This document shows positions 15,739 through 28,600 of a DNA stretch of 64,000 nucleotides, piece after piece; position 1 is the stretch's first letter; each line of letters begins with the position of its first letter. This DNA is from Amphirosellinia nigrospora (lineage: Eukaryota; Ascomycota; Sordariomycetes; Xylariales; Xylariaceae). Location: positions 987,501-1,051,500 of the forward strand of contig SCHM01000008.1 of assembly GCA_004123355.1 (NCBI GenBank), read 5' to 3'. The position numbers were made by a program, and so were the translations under genes. The notes beneath the pieces are model-generated. The model was given only the letters and a program-made list of their open reading frames with translations, was not told the DNA's origin and did not search any database.

Positions 15739-17056
15739 ATGAAACCTGCTTTTGCTATTCAAGCGTGGGCCGATGAGGTCGCAAGTGCATCTTGCGCTAG
15801 TACTACCTCTCCGCCTCCAAAGCGTGTTAAAACACAGCATCAGCAGTATGCTAAACACCCCTTAGGTGTTGTAGATTCCTCCCAATCGGAGAAGAGACGG
15901 CCCCCGAAAGGACGGAAGGGGGAACGAGCGTCACGCCGTGGGAAAGCACCTGCAATCCCCGAGGAACAGGAAGCCGAGGGTGATAATGAAGCTCCCCAGA
16001 AGTCGCCGCGAAAGCTACATCGGAAAAGACTTGGGCTACCTCTATCGTAATGAGCGACCGACCCAGGTTGCCTCCCCAGCCTCAACAGACCCAGGAACGA
16101 CGTATACTGGCCCGAGCAAACGGTCGCGTAGTCCTGCTAAAACCACAACTAACCTTCGGTTTGCCAATATCGAGTTTCGTACTTTCGATAATAACGCCCA
16201 GATCCCAGATGTACTTGGACTTGCCAAGTGCTTCGAAGAAATTCAAGATGCGGCCGAAGGGGTAAAAATTGTTCCTTCCAACGTTCAAGAAATATTTAAA
16301 AGCTTCACAAAGACGGATCGGCTTTATCCGCACCACTAGATCCGCACAAGATAGATGAACCATCACAAACTAGGTCTGAAGAGAAGATGAGGAAGAACTA
16401 CGCCGTTTACACACGATCGTTACAGATGCGGCTGATTGCAAGGGAGAAGGGCATTCTGAAGCTTCTTGGAATATACGTGTCCATGATCCGTTACTCCGCC
16501 TTGCTATAGAAACGCACACACACCGAAAGGCGAGGTCTTGGGCAGCTACTACAGCGACTATTATTCCGGAATATTTACCGCGTAATGCTGTTACTGGAGA
16601 CCTGGTCACTGCGCGTATTGTCGACTTTTGTATTGCGCTGGAGCCTAACGCGGCAAAAGAAAAATCGATTTTATTTCTCCTCGCTTTAAAGCCCACCGGT
16701 GCTTGTTCTATTAACCAAACTTTATACTTGCTATTATAAACTCGGCCGATCGTTATAGCTATCGACACAAAAACCGATACTGCTATAGAAACGGGTGAAA
16801 CTCAGCTAGCTATTTGGACGAAAGCGTGGTTAATTCGAATGAAAGCTTTAAAAGCTAACGATATTCTACTTTTACTTTTATTACGTGTTACGAATTACGA
16901 ATGGAGGTTATTATTCGCATGGGAAGAATACCTGCTAAAAGAAGAGAAAGGCATAGAACTAACGCTTGTTATATTGTCTGGGCTATTGATTGGTAATATA
17001 AGTTCTCTTTGGGTATATATCGGCTTGTAAAAGTGCTTTGGCTGTTGGCCGCCTAG
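15739..17056 (+). pseudogene. PD-(D/E)XK nuclease-like domain gene (PDDEXK_12-type), broken
   Basis: Conceptual translation of successive frames gives a known fungal architecture. A charged, Ser/Pro-rich N-terminus (15739-16100) is followed by a helical segment (near QIPDVLGLAKCFEEIQD, 16200), then SEASWNIRVHDPLL (about 16455-16500). The acidic/Lys active-site strand appears as VIAIDTKTD (about 16760), and a C-terminal segment reads SLGIYRLVKVLW (about 17010-17045). The family is found in accessory regions of fungal genomes and its biological role is unknown. Two frame changes near 16333 and 16384 each look like one missing base. The frame change(s) in the N-terminal part are unresolved. Stops TAA at 16737-16739 and in the 16998-17000 region lie in frame and could come from CAA by RIP. 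The end of the gene is markedly more AT-rich than its start. Confidence 0.65.
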
Positions 17057-19021
17057 GCTAATAGCCCTTTTCGAGAACAGCATAACGATATTGTTTTATA
17101 TGCATGCTTTAGTAAGTTTTTTAAACTTTTATTACAAAATTTTAAGCATATTTTAAGCGCCGTTAAGGCTAAAAATACGAACCTAAGTGCTAAATAGTAT
17201 TTATAAACTGTGGAAATAGTGATAATACTGGGTTAGCTAGCTTAATTGGTATATTCAATCTGTCATATTGTCTAAATCTTCTAGACATGAAGTGAGTGGG
17301 CGGTTCCTTAACTAAATACTAATTTGCGCTAGCAAGCCGCCGGTGAGCCTAGGTACGCCCGGTAAATGCGGGCGCGCTAGTTACCGGCCACCAATGACCC
17401 ACCGCGTACGAAGTATTACTGTATCCCCATATTAGTAAGGACTCTACGTGTATTGGTGGAGTCTAGCCTACCCCTCTAAACCCTAGCTAGTGCTAATCGC
17501 TAAAAGGTTAAGTATATAGGTACGGACTAAGCAATTTATATACAAACTCGCTAGTAGTTTAATATGTAGTGTTTTCTATAGCTATTTAATAGTTTATATA
17601 GCCCTTTTTAGCTTTATAGGCTACTTTAAAGCGCTGGCTTAAACTAATTAACGCTAAAGCAAAAATTATAACATTGCTTTTAATATTAATAATTTAACTA
17701 AGTATTATAGTGGGAAAATTAATGGGTAAATAAATATTGTTTAGGCTTAATAAAGGTAAAAAAACCTATTATATAGATAAAATTGTTAAATAAACAAGAC
17801 TTATTTATTAAAGAATATTTGTTTATTTCCGGATATATTAGCTTATATTTTATATAAAAAAGTATATATAAAAGTTTAAGCGCTTAGTTATTATAAAAAG
17901 TATATTAAACTAGCGTTTTTAAATTTATAACTTTTATTATAACTATTATTAGCTATTATAATATTATTATATTTTTAAAAATTATCGTATTATATTATTA
18001 ATTTTATTTAGTTAACTGTATTTAATTTATAATAAGCTTAAAGTTTTAATTAAAAGAAAATGTTTAATTTGCCCGAGAACCCTAAATATTATAATATTTT
18101 ATACTGTAGTAAAAACTTATATATAAATCTTTTTGTAAGCTTTTTATATTTAAAGTATTAAAAATGTTTTAATATATTAACTATTAATCCTAAGTTTTAA
18201 AAGCTTAGAAAAAAAAAAGATCTATGTTTAAAATTTACCGATTTAATAATAGTTAAATTAATAAATTAAAAGTAACCCGAAACTATTGTACTAGTAGCTA
18301 AAACCGTGCAAATTTAACCGAAATCCTTGTTAAATAAAGCTTAAAGTTTAATAATATACTGCTCGATAGCAAGCTAAACGTTTAATAATAGCCTTTAAAG
18401 GATTTATATTTTTTTATCGTAGTTATTATTATTTATATTATTGTTATTATTACAAAGTATTTATGTATTATTTATATTTTAATTTTAAGATTAAATAGCT
18501 TTAAAAGCTAAAACTTGGATTTAGTAATTATTATAAGTATCTAGATAAAATATGCTATTATTATTATAAGCATTATTATAAGTGACGATGCGTTTATTAG
18601 AACGTTTATAGCTATAGCTATGTTTATTTTATTTTTATTTTTATTTCTACTTTTAGCTTTTTTTTTTGTTTTTTTGCAAAAAAACGCGTTTGTTAAGTAG
18701 TGGAAAAGGGGCTAAAAGAAAAGTGCTAAAAAAACGTTGTTTATTAAATTTTTAAGCTCGTCGTAGTATAGGTTAATAGGGGGAAAGACTAGTATAATTT
18801 GTAAAGGAAAGTGTATAAGTGTTGGAATTTTAGACTGTATTATATGCTAGCTATTTATAAGAGGTATAAATAATATAAAATAATGTAAAAGTTAATAGGG
18901 TATAAGCTGCTAAAATATCCTGGGCTAAGAACTAGAGCTTGATTTAAAACTTGATTTATATTAAGTAAGATTAATATATATAAAGATATGCTAAAATGGA
19001 AAAGTGACTAAAGGCGGGCTT

Positions 19022-19226
19022 AAAAACTAAAAATAACTAGACTAAAAATAACTAGCTTAAAAATGACTAGCTTAAGAATAACTAGCTTAAAAATAATTAG
19101 CTTAAAAATAACTAGCTTAAAAATAACTAGCTTAAAAATAATTAGCTTAAGAATGATTAGCTTAAGAATGACTAGCCTAAGAATAACTAGCTTAAAAATA
19201 ACTAGCTTAAAAATGACTAGTTTAAC
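19022..19226. repeat. 15-bp tandem array, about 13 copies
   Basis: Consensus aaaaataactagctt repeated head to tail. Units differ mainly by single transitions (g/a in aaaat-g/a-actag, t/c in agc-t/c-t). The phase is kept over about 200 bp inside AT-rich block B. Confidence 0.85.
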
Positions 19227-19325
19227 CTAAAAGTTTAATGCTTAAAGTTTTTAAAAGTTTAAAGTAATAAGGTTATTTTAAAGCTAGGTATATAGTTTTA
19301 TTATAATAAGCTAATACTATAGTTG

Positions 19326-19385
19326 CTATAATAAAAGTATTAACTATTATAATAAAAATGCTAACTATTATAATAAGAGTATATT
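19326..19385. repeat. 21-bp short tandem repeat, about 3 copies
   Basis: Unit close to taataaaagtattaactatta, with the second and third copies diverged at a few positions. It lies 100 bp right of the 15-bp array. Confidence 0.6.
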
Positions 19386-22300
19386 AGTATTTTTTATAAC
19401 TACAAGTATAAATATAAGACTTTACGCGTAAGAAAAAGCGAATTAATAATTAAATTATTAGTTAATAGCTAAAATACTTAGCGCTTATTAAAAGTTTTTT
19501 AAATAGTAGGATTTTTTTAAACGAATATATTAAGCTCGACGTTATAAAAGTTCTAATAAACGCTAAAAGCTTTATAAAGATTAAAAATCTTTATACGGGT
19601 ATTTTTATCGCGTTTTTATTTTTTAGTTAACCGTTTAAAATGCTAATTTATATTAAAGTTTAAAGCATATTCGTTAAAAACTATTTTAGTTATACAAACT
19701 ATTAAATTAGTAAAAATAGTTTAATAATAAAAAAAAAGCTTATTATATATAATAAACGTTTTTTCTTAATTAATAAACTGCTAAAAAAAACGCTAAATAA
19801 TTATAAAAGTTTGTTTGTTTAATCGATCGTAAAAAAAGTTTTTAGTAATTTTTATATTATTTTCGGTAAGTTTTTATAGCTTTAGATTTATTAAAAAATT
19901 GCCCGTTTTATTGTTTTTAAAGTTGTTTAAGAAATCGTTAGCGAGATTTTTTAGGACATAGTTAAAAAGTTATTAAAAAGTAAAAAAAAATAAAAACTTA
20001 TATAAAAATTTTGCTAAAAGAATTTATGTTTAAAATTATTAAAATAATTAATAGCGTACTTTTATCGCTAGCCAAAAAAAATAGTTTATATATTAAAGCT
20101 AAAAAAACAATTTTTTATTAAAGTACTTATAAGCTTATTAAAGCTAAATATAAGAAAACCTTAGTAACTTTTTAATATAAAAATAATTTAGCCTATAATT
20201 CCGTTTTTTCGGCTATTTTTTATCGTTAGGTTATTAGGCGTAAATAATCTAAATAAGCAGTAAATTAGCGATTTAATTAAAGTTTTAACGCAAAAAAGAA
20301 AAAAATGCTTAAAGTAAATTTTTTTAAAATATTTGCCTGATTTTTTTTTTTATTATAAATTATTACTATTTTTAGTTATAAACGAAATAATAATAATTAG
20401 TTATTATATATTAAGCGGCAATAATCTAAAGGGCTATAAAGGTGTATTAATAACAGATTATTATTTAAAGTGTTTAAAGCTTTTAGGTTTATGTTTTAAA
20501 GTATTAAAAATAAATAACGGAAAAGCGATATTAAAAAAAGAAAACCAGGAGCGCTATAAAGCGATAAAAAAGTAAAACTAAGAAGAAAAATATTAAAAAG
20601 CTATATAAATTAAAGTTTATAATAATTATAAAAGAAAAAAATCGTTAAACTAACTTAAAAAATGTTGTTTTAGCTAGCTTAAGGTATATTATTAGTACTA
20701 CAATTAAGCCTAAAAAGGTTTTAAGCATGGCTTTTTTTTTATTAAGATTTGCTATAGTAATTGTTAAAAGTTTAAAAATAAGCAAATAAATACTAAGATT
20801 AATAGCTGAGATTTTAAGATTTTAAAGTGCTAAAGTGCGTAGAAAAAGTGCGTAAAAATACTAAAGTACGTAAAAGTAAACAAAAGGAGATTAAAAGGTT
20901 AAAAGGTTTAAAAAACTAAAGAATTAAAAAATTAAAGGTTTTAAGTAGCAGCTAAATATAAGTACGTATTATTAAGCAGTAAAGTAATTATAAGTATATT
21001 TATAAGTATGCTTATTGCTAAGTAGCGCTTTATTTTTTAGCGATGATGTGCTATAATAACGATATGCTTATTAATAGTAGCTAATAATATATATATATAT
21101 AGAAAGGTTGTTTTTGTAAAAAAAATAAATACTTAAATATTATTTTACGTTATGTATATATTTTATTTATTTTTTACTTTTTTTTTTTATTATTATTTGC
21201 TTTAAATATTATATTAAAATTAAAAACTATATTTAAATTAATTAATTTTTCAACGGCGCGTTATAATTAATAAGTAATTTTTTTATAGGATTATTTGCTA
21301 AAAGCTTAAAATGTTATTTAAAGTTAATATATTAATAAGCAAGTTGTTATTAAAACTAAACGGCCGATAAAATATAGCGATAATAAATTTAATAATACTT
21401 TTATCCCTGCTTATAATAGCGCTACAAGTACTTTTTAAGTTAGTGTGGCTAATAACTATACTTTTAGTAGTTATAATAACAACGATATTAAAATAAGTAA
21501 CGTTTTTATTAGTAGTAATAATTTTTTAATATATTTAACGTATCCAATATAAATAGTAAAGCTAAAAACAAAAATAAGTTTTTTTTATTTATGTATGTTT
21601 AATTGTAAGGTAAAGGTTATTTTTAATAAATATATTAAAAGTTATTATTAACGTTAATAAGCTTTAAAAAAATAGTATTAATAATATTTTTAAACATATT
21701 ATACGGGCCGTTTTAAATATAAATAAGGTTTTTAGCGTAATAAGCTATAAAGAGTTTATTTTCGTTAAGCTTTCTTTAGTTTTATTAGCGTTTTAAAAAA
21801 AAGCGTTAATAATGCTAGAAATAATGCTAGAAATAAAGAAACAAGTATATATAAGCATCGTTTTTTTAAAGCTTTATTTTTATCTTTTTTAAGCTATAAC
21901 TTAAGCGAAAAAAAGATTTTAAAAACTTATTAACTTTAATTTTTATACGCTAAAATAAGTTTATTAATACGTTTATGTTTAAAAAGTTTTAGTAATTTTT
22001 GCTAACCTAATTAGTTTAAATTATAAAGATTATAAAATATTTCGGGAAATTTTGTTTTTTTTTTAAGATAAAAATAGTAATGTTTTTAATAATATAAAGA
22101 ATTTTTTTTTTTAGTTTTTAATTTTCTATGATTATATATACAAGCGAATGCTTTTAATAATATAAAAAAAATAGATATTTTTTTAAATATTTTTAAGCTT
22201 TTTATTTTTTTATTACGTTTAAGCTTAAAAAACGAAAGCTTTTTAAAATATATAAAGTTTAGCTAAAAAATAAAAAAAAGAAAAAGTTAAAGCTAAAAAA

Positions 22301-23715
22301 CTTTTAGTTTATGCTTAAAATATTAAAGATTTTTTATAATTATTATAAAGCTTATATTTTTTAACTTTTTTTAGTATTTAAGAATTATATTATATTTAAT
22401 ATTAGCTATAAAATATATTATAGCCTGGCGATTTTTATCGATAAGTTTATTAAGCTTTTTTATTTTTATATTTAAGCTTTTTTATTTATATTATTAATAG
22501 CAAATATATATATATTTAGCTAAGCGGCGTTATTAAACTTGTTATTTTTTTATTTAATTTTATTTATTATTAATATTATAATAAAAATTATTTTTACTAC
22601 GAAATTATAGATAATAATAATAAGACCACCGAACTTTATATTAATAAAGTTTATAATATTAGTTAGGATAAACGTAATAATTTATATGTTTTTTATAACT
22701 TAGATAAACTAGCTATTTAAATTTAAAAAAGTTATTGTTTTTATTATATTGTTTTGGTTAATATAACGGTTTTTTTTAAGTACGTTAAAAATAAACTTAT
22801 TTTAAGCTCCGAGATTATTTATATTTTAAAAAAAAATATTTATGCTTATATTATATATATATTAATAATTATTTTAATAAAGCATATAATAATTTAACTT
22901 AAAAAGTTTTTTAGCGCTATTCGGGTATTAAAAAAAAAAGCTTAAATTATACTTTAAGTATTATAAAGCTATTTAAATATATAAACGGACTAAAATTAAT
23001 ATTATATTATTAATATATTTTTATTATCGATAAGCTTATTTTATTATATTATTTATTTAATTCGAGCTAAATTAAAGTTTAATTACTATAGTTATAATTT
23101 ATTCGAGTTTAAGTAAAATAACGTTTATATAAAAATATTATTTATTAAGTTTTTTTTTATTTTAAGCTTTATTAATAGTTTTAGTATTTTAACAACTTAT
23201 ATTATATTTTTATAAGCTTTTATTTTATATTAGTAGCGATAATAAAAACTAAGCGCGCTTGTTTTAATAGTATTTTTTTTTAGTTTTTAGCTTTTATATT
23301 TTAAAGTTTAGTAATATTGTTACTGCTTTTATACTATAGTTTATTTTAACTATAATATAGTTTAAGAGATTAACGGATAAAGAGTTTAAATTTGCGTTTT
23401 TTTTATATATTATATTAATAATATATTATAATAAGCTAAAAATTTAAGCTTTAAAAGTCTTTAGGTTTATTAATTCTATTATACCCTTATGTTCGCCGCC
23501 TATTGTGTATATTTCCTAAAGAGGCACTTCAATAGCTGCTCAACCTTGAAGCACGTGCTACCTTGTATCACAGCCCCACACCCCTTCAATGTATCTCTCT
23601 CGGCTTCGCATGTATCTTTTCTATACCATTCCATCACCACTACCACATTACCATTTCGACCGGTAAACGCACCGCTACAGCCAAACCATCCCACCACTAT
23701 TCTCAACAAGCTAGA

Positions 23716-24846
23716 ATGTTCGTTCCGAAGCGCAGTTATACAGCTGCTTCGTATGCGCAATACCAACAAGATAAAGCACAGCGGCAATCGCCCTTATGTT
23801 CAACCAAACACCAGTTGCAAGCCAGTCTATCGCCAACCAGTTCGTCGCGTCGAAATGAACCGAAGTCAGCCAATCACGCGTTTCAATTCTCCCCGAGCCT
23901 GCCGACCCCCAAGACCGATATTAACACGAAGCGTTTACGTCTTGCGAAATCTACACCAACTCTAGACCCCGCTCCGAGGTCTATGCCAACACCAGATCCT
24001 AAACGCACTAGTTCCAACTCAAACGTACCACGGCAACGGCAACGGGAGCGGCAGCGTCGTTTAACACCAGAGATCATGTCGGATAGACGCTTTAGTTACG
24101 GTCAGCATCGATCGGTCAATATATCATGCAGCTTTTGTGGACAACTGCTTGCGGAAGTAGGAAGATACCGGTGTCGGGACTGTCTCGATATATATTTCTG
24201 TTCAGCCTGCGTGATCAATACATCGGAGCTACACCCAGGTCACTCTTTTCAAAAACTCGACTATGCAGGAACGGAGCATCGAGAAACGGAGCATCGAGAA
24301 ACGGAGCATCGAGAAACGGAGCATACGTCTAAACTAGAGGCCGATACCGTGTGTTGTTGCGTCTGTGAAACCCAGGTGATAGAGCGCTATGCGTGCCAAG
24401 ATTGCTCCGAAAACCTCTGCCAGACTTGTCGACTCCTTCACCCGGAAAATCACATATTGATATACATATCGGGGTTTCAAAGTAACGCCGACGGAGCTTC
24501 CGCAGCAGATTCGAGGTTTGTCGACCTTGGTTCTGAGGATGAGGCCGACATAGAAAACCGCAGTGTTGTAGAAGATACCGACAGAGAGGGCAGTAGCCAA
24601 GGGTACATGAGTAGTTACAGAGACGATAATAACAGAGAGAACAAAGGCAGCGATATAGATGACAGTGACCAAGAGGGTAGCACGTATGACACTGATATCG
24701 CTAACAGCTCCAGGAGTGCCCAAAGACAATATCGACCAAAGAGAAGGCGTAGCGAATCTCCGCTCGAGCTTACTGACATCTCTATTACGATTTCCGTCAA
24801 CCGCGTCATAAAGTATGCGTATACATTCTTCCCTCTTTATACTTAA
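23716..24846 (+). CDS. Protein with two ZZ-type zinc fingers
   Basis: An intron-free frame from the first in-frame ATG gives 376 aa; the frame is open further upstream but without ATG. The N-terminal third is basic, Ser/Pro/Thr-rich and probably disordered. A first ZZ-like finger starts near residue 138 (CSFC, then CRDC, CSAC and a final H-x3-H), and a second near residue 213 (CCVC, CQDC, CQTC, HPENH). ZZ fingers usually bind histone tails or other protein partners. Between the fingers lies a repeated TEHRE peptide encoded by a 15-bp tandem repeat (about 24270-24325). The C-terminal part is acidic, rich in Asp/Ser/Glu, and ends with a basic KRRR patch. A consensus 5' splice site (GTATGC, 24813) lies just before the stop, so the true gene may continue into the Myb-like gene that follows. 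Function unknown. Confidence 0.7.
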   Translation: MFVPKRSYTAASYAQYQQDKAQRQSPLCSTKHQLQASLSPTSSSRRNEPKSANHAFQFSPSLPTPKTDINTKRLRLAKSTPTLDPAPRSMPTPDPKRTSSNSNVPRQRQRERQRRLTPEIMSDRRFSYGQHRSVNISCSFCGQLLAEVGRYRCRDCLDIYFCSACVINTSELHPGHSFQKLDYAGTEHRETEHRETEHRETEHTSKLEADTVCCCVCETQVIERYACQDCSENLCQTCRLLHPENHILIYISGFQSNADGASAADSRFVDLGSEDEADIENRSVVEDTDREGSSQGYMSSYRDDNNRENKGSDIDDSDQEGSTYDTDIANSSRSAQRQYRPKRRRSESPLELTDISITISVNRVIKYAYTFFPLYT

Positions 24847-24870
24847 TCTAGCTGATTTATAACGTAGACA

Positions 24871-25286
24871 ATGGGATCTAAACCTGTACAAGCTTTCCAG
24901 GCGTCCATATCTATCCAGGCGCCCTCTCGCGTATGTTCTATTTTATATACTTAGTGTATATCTCTATAACATGTCTTTAGACAATACACCCAGAGTCCAT
25001 CCAGCAGGTACAGACGGCAGTCACCGAATCAGTTAATGCAACGCTTTTTGGGACAGACATATCGCAAACACCTAAGAAAAGGACCCGGGCGCAAGGTATG
25101 TAGGCAACTTAGATGTATAGCACCATGCTAACCTATTTAGTACCGCGTGCAAGTAAGATATGGTCTGATCGCGACCGGAGAAAACTCAGCCGACTTCGAG
25201 ATAATGGATGGTCTTTTGAGGATATTGGGCAAAGCCTTGGCAGAAGCGCTGCAGCGGTAGAGCAGCAATGGAGGAAGTCCCATTAA
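24871..25286 (+). CDS. Small Myb/SANT-like DNA-binding protein, three exons
   Basis: Exons 24871-24930, 24981-25095 and 25141-25286 join in frame to 106 aa. Introns of 50 and 45 nt have GTATG starts, branch-like ctataac and tgctaac, and end in AG. The last exon encodes a Myb/SANT-type helix-turn-helix: KIWSDRDRRKLSRLRDNGWS, then FEDIGQSLGRS and VEQQWRKSH, with tryptophans at the expected spacing. Such a domain suggests DNA or histone binding. The start lies only 24 bp after the ZZ gene's stop. If one A is missing in the AAA before 24813, the ZZ gene would splice (24813-24867) in frame into this gene and the two would be one ZZ-Myb protein. I list them separately because the sequence as given requires it. 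Confidence 0.55.
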
Positions 25287-25653
25287 TTACTCCAAATAGT
25301 CGTTACCAAGCCAAGGTATTCAGTGGCAAGTACGCAGCAAGCGAGCTTTATAGTAGCAATGCAGCTCTATAGTCAGTGACTATCTAGCCAGTGACTATAG
25401 GTTGTTAGTCAGAAGGGGGATGCCTCCGACAGGCTACCGGTATCAGGATTCGAACCTAAATCCCTATATCAAGCGTCCGCGTAGCTCAGTTATAGATCAG
25501 CTCAGCTCTAAAGCCACAAGTTAGTTCTACACGTAAGAAAATCGTGGTAGTAGGTCAACTGCACAGCACTAACTAATATTACTTGAGACTATCATGAATA
25601 TATTACAGGCAGCGTTTTTTTTTTTTTTTGCTAACGGTCGCAAACTTGCTAAC
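25287..25653. other. Intergenic, no gene seen
   Basis: Contains a tRNA-like T-arm (see rejected items) and a 12-T run at about 25619. It lies between the convergent ends of the Myb-like gene and the large minus-strand gene. Confidence 0.5.
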
Positions 25654-28600
25654 TTATATATTACGATTTAATGGGCAGTTGAAGGCTGACATGTGAAAGT
25701 GTCTAAGTGCGATAACAATGGCGGTTTGGTTAAGATCCGGAAACCTGCGAATTGTCAAAGCTAGGGCTTGCTCGTCTTGGCCAACTCCTTCTGGGCCTAT
25801 GCTTCCTTCTTGGTTCACCAACAGAAGGACGTAATGCCAGAAGGCTTGCATAAGTCGTGCGTCATACTCCCTTTGCGTCAGGCCGTCGGGAGCAGGGCAG
25901 GTCCGCGCCAGAAAGCCTGGCTCACCTAATACTGGTGTAGGCTTTGCTAGCAGTAAGTCCAATTGGGATCTTACTTCTGCAAATTGAAGTCTCATCGACT
26001 TCATCTCGGCTAGCTCGGTCTTCAGCATGTCCATTGACTCTAACTGGGTTTTCATTTCAGCTAGCTCGCCGGCGATAGGGGCAACCTTGGTGTCCAGCAG
26101 AGATTCCACGCTGGTTAGCGTGTCAGATTTCATGCTGGCCACATCATCCACCAAAGGCCTCATATGAAACTGGACCACGGTAGGGAGGGATGTACTGTAG
26201 GAGTCGAGCTTATCCTCTAACGACAGGAACCGTCTGTCGCTATTTGCCACCGTTGAATCTATGGTCTGTTTGATACACTGAAGTCGCTGCTCGGAATGAT
26301 TCGGATGTTTTCACAGCTCTGTGTAAGTCTTGTATCTCGGCCCGCGTCTTGTCTCTGTCTGCTTCCGTATCCTGCATAAGGCTCAAGAGAAGTTGTGATT
26401 TGCTGTACGCTTGTTTTGCAGGCCTCAAGGTCGTCTCGTAATCCGAGCCGCGGCGTCTTCGTCGTAGCGTTCCGGAGTGGACTACCTGAACGCTTCCTTG
26501 CATGAAACGAATGGCCCGTAAATTCGTTAGGCTCTAGAATCATCAAAGGGGGAATTTGGTCTGGCTTTCCGATGCGCTGCTGGCTTAGAGAATACGGCGC
26601 TCGAACAGGAGAAGCTGATGCCTTTGCCGATACACGGTCTTGGCCGAGAGCTTCCGAGGGCACTATATCGAAAAGGCTTGGCCTAGGGCGTAAATTGGGA
26701 CTTGCCTGTACCTGTAACGGTGTCCTGGGTGGTGGTGTCGTGGGTGGTGGTGTCGTAGGTAGTGGTGTTGTGGGTAGTGGTGTTGTGGGTAGTGGTGTTG
26801 CAGACCCAGTAGCTACCGGTTGCTTGATCATACCAAAGAGGTTTTGATAGATCTCCACTTCTCCTTGATAGCACGTATCTCGTCAGTTCCGTTAGTTATT
26901 GGATTCATGGCCACTACAGGTTCCAGCTTGCTTAAGTCAGCCAGTCTTATACCGTCGCCTATGGTGTTGTTAAACTTTGATTCATAGATACGACGCTGCC
27001 AGTATGTCAGCACCTGCTTGTCACGCGTGCCGTGAGCCAGGAAATATTGCAGCTGCCAATTGCTAAGCCGGAGAGATCTTATGACGTCCTCCTGTAACAA
27101 GGACTCTGTGATTGCCTGCTCCCCATCTGGAGGCGTAACAACTTCTAGTTCGACCCAAATACGCATTGCATCAAACGCCAACGTATGGCGAAAGTGAGAC
27201 GTGAAGGGGCCGCGGCTCACTCTATAAAGCGAGGTCGTCTGTGCTTCAAACAATTTGCGAAACAAGTCGCGACGCACTATATCATTCTGGCTCGCAACGC
27301 TAAACAGTCATTTGCTTCTTTCCAGATCTTAAAATTGGGTATGTTCTGGAACAGCTGAAGGGTAGAATCTTCGATAGGTTTTTCAGAGGGCGGAAGTAGG
27401 CCTTGGTCGTAGATATCGAGAAGCATATATAGAGTATCGAGAGGTGCTGGTCTTTTTAAGGTAGCATCTAACGATGGGAGCGTGTCCTTACAGTCTCTAA
27501 AGTTTTGCAAACGGCGGAGCTTTGCAAAAACAATGATTGAATGACTAGTTGATCTTGGTAAGTCTCCGCGCTGTCCATGCGCTCACTCCACTGTTGGCAC
27601 CATGCTTGCAGCACACTCTTGGTGCCATCGCGGATTGCTGCAAGGTGGTAGAATAACCAGTCACCCAAGGCATTGCGATCAGGGTCGGCACTCATTTCAG
27701 ACTCAGCACTCAGATCCTCAGCCGGAGCCAGTGGATACAGGTGCCGGCTCATCTGACATAGGTCTTCTCGGATGAAAGGGGAGTCTTGTGTGCCGATGAA
27801 GTCCTGGATATTGCTGGTCTCACATGTCGTATCGCCGTCAACCAGTTGGTCAGCGCTATTACTGCTAATATCGCTGTCTTCCTGAGGTCTAAAGGAGTTT
27901 GCCCACTCCAGCGCCCAGTCCGGCAGGTAAGGTCGCAAGTCTCTATCACAGTCCGCGAAACTCGGGCCAAATATGATGTCGTAGTCAGCTGCCAGGTCCA
28001 ATTCAGCTTTGTACGTCTCCTCGGACGAAAAAACATCGTATATGTTAGTTGCGTTAATGCCCATCCAAAACCCTTCCGTGACGTTGAGAGAATCGCGGGG
28101 GGTGAGCATCCATGCGATCTGTAGCGTCTGGACAATCCAGTCTTTGAATTTCCTATCTTCTGGGTAGGCGAGAACTATGACCGCCAGCAGACCTTGTAGC
28201 CGTTAGCTTGATGCTTATTAGAGTAGATGCTATTAAAATACCTGCGGGTGTGTAGAGGCCGGGCGCAAAGGCACCATCACCTCTCTTCGGTTTTCCTCGT
28301 CTGGTCCGTCCCTTCTCCCGATTTGCGTCGGCTACGGCGTGTGCGTAGGCGTCCTGCCAGTTCGCATGGCCCTTCATCCAGGTCTCAAGCTTTTCGAATG
28401 CCTTCCTGGCCTGTGCACCCAGCTTATGTCGCGACGGTGCCGTTTCGGCCTTGCAACAGAGGAGGTAATCCATCAAGTCGTTCCCCCTATATGAGAAAGG
28501 GAATCTGACAAACCATGTGGCATGGTCTCGCGCAGAAACATGTAGGTCTTGATAATCATTGCCTCTTGGTGGGTGTCCTTTCGCAGTCGGTTGACTGCGG

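Larger units (their letters stand above)
17057..23480. other. Non-coding island edge (to about 17560), then AT-rich RIP block B
   Basis: 17057-17560 has mixed composition without a visible gene. From there to about 23480 the sequence is AT-rich and ORF-poor like block A. It contains two small tandem arrays, listed separately. Short open stretches occur by chance, the longest at 20333-20575 with strongly AT-driven codons; I do not call it a gene. Transposon families cannot be read by eye. Confidence 0.75.

Noticed and set aside
20333-20575. 80-codon open frame in AT-rich block B
   Set aside because: Ile/Leu/Lys/Tyr-dominated composition follows from the AT content, and I recognise no domain. 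Could be a transposase scrap but not supportable.
24334-24891. 185-codon minus-strand frame
   Set aside because: Antisense to the ZZ gene, whose plus-strand frame shows clear zinc fingers.
25428-25520. tRNA-like signals: GGTTCGAATCC (B box) on the minus strand and a D-arm-like tagctcagttatag on the plus strand
   Set aside because: The T-arm pairs (5 bp), but the D-arm-like part lies on the opposite strand and no acceptor stem matches at the right distance. At most a tRNA or SINE remnant.
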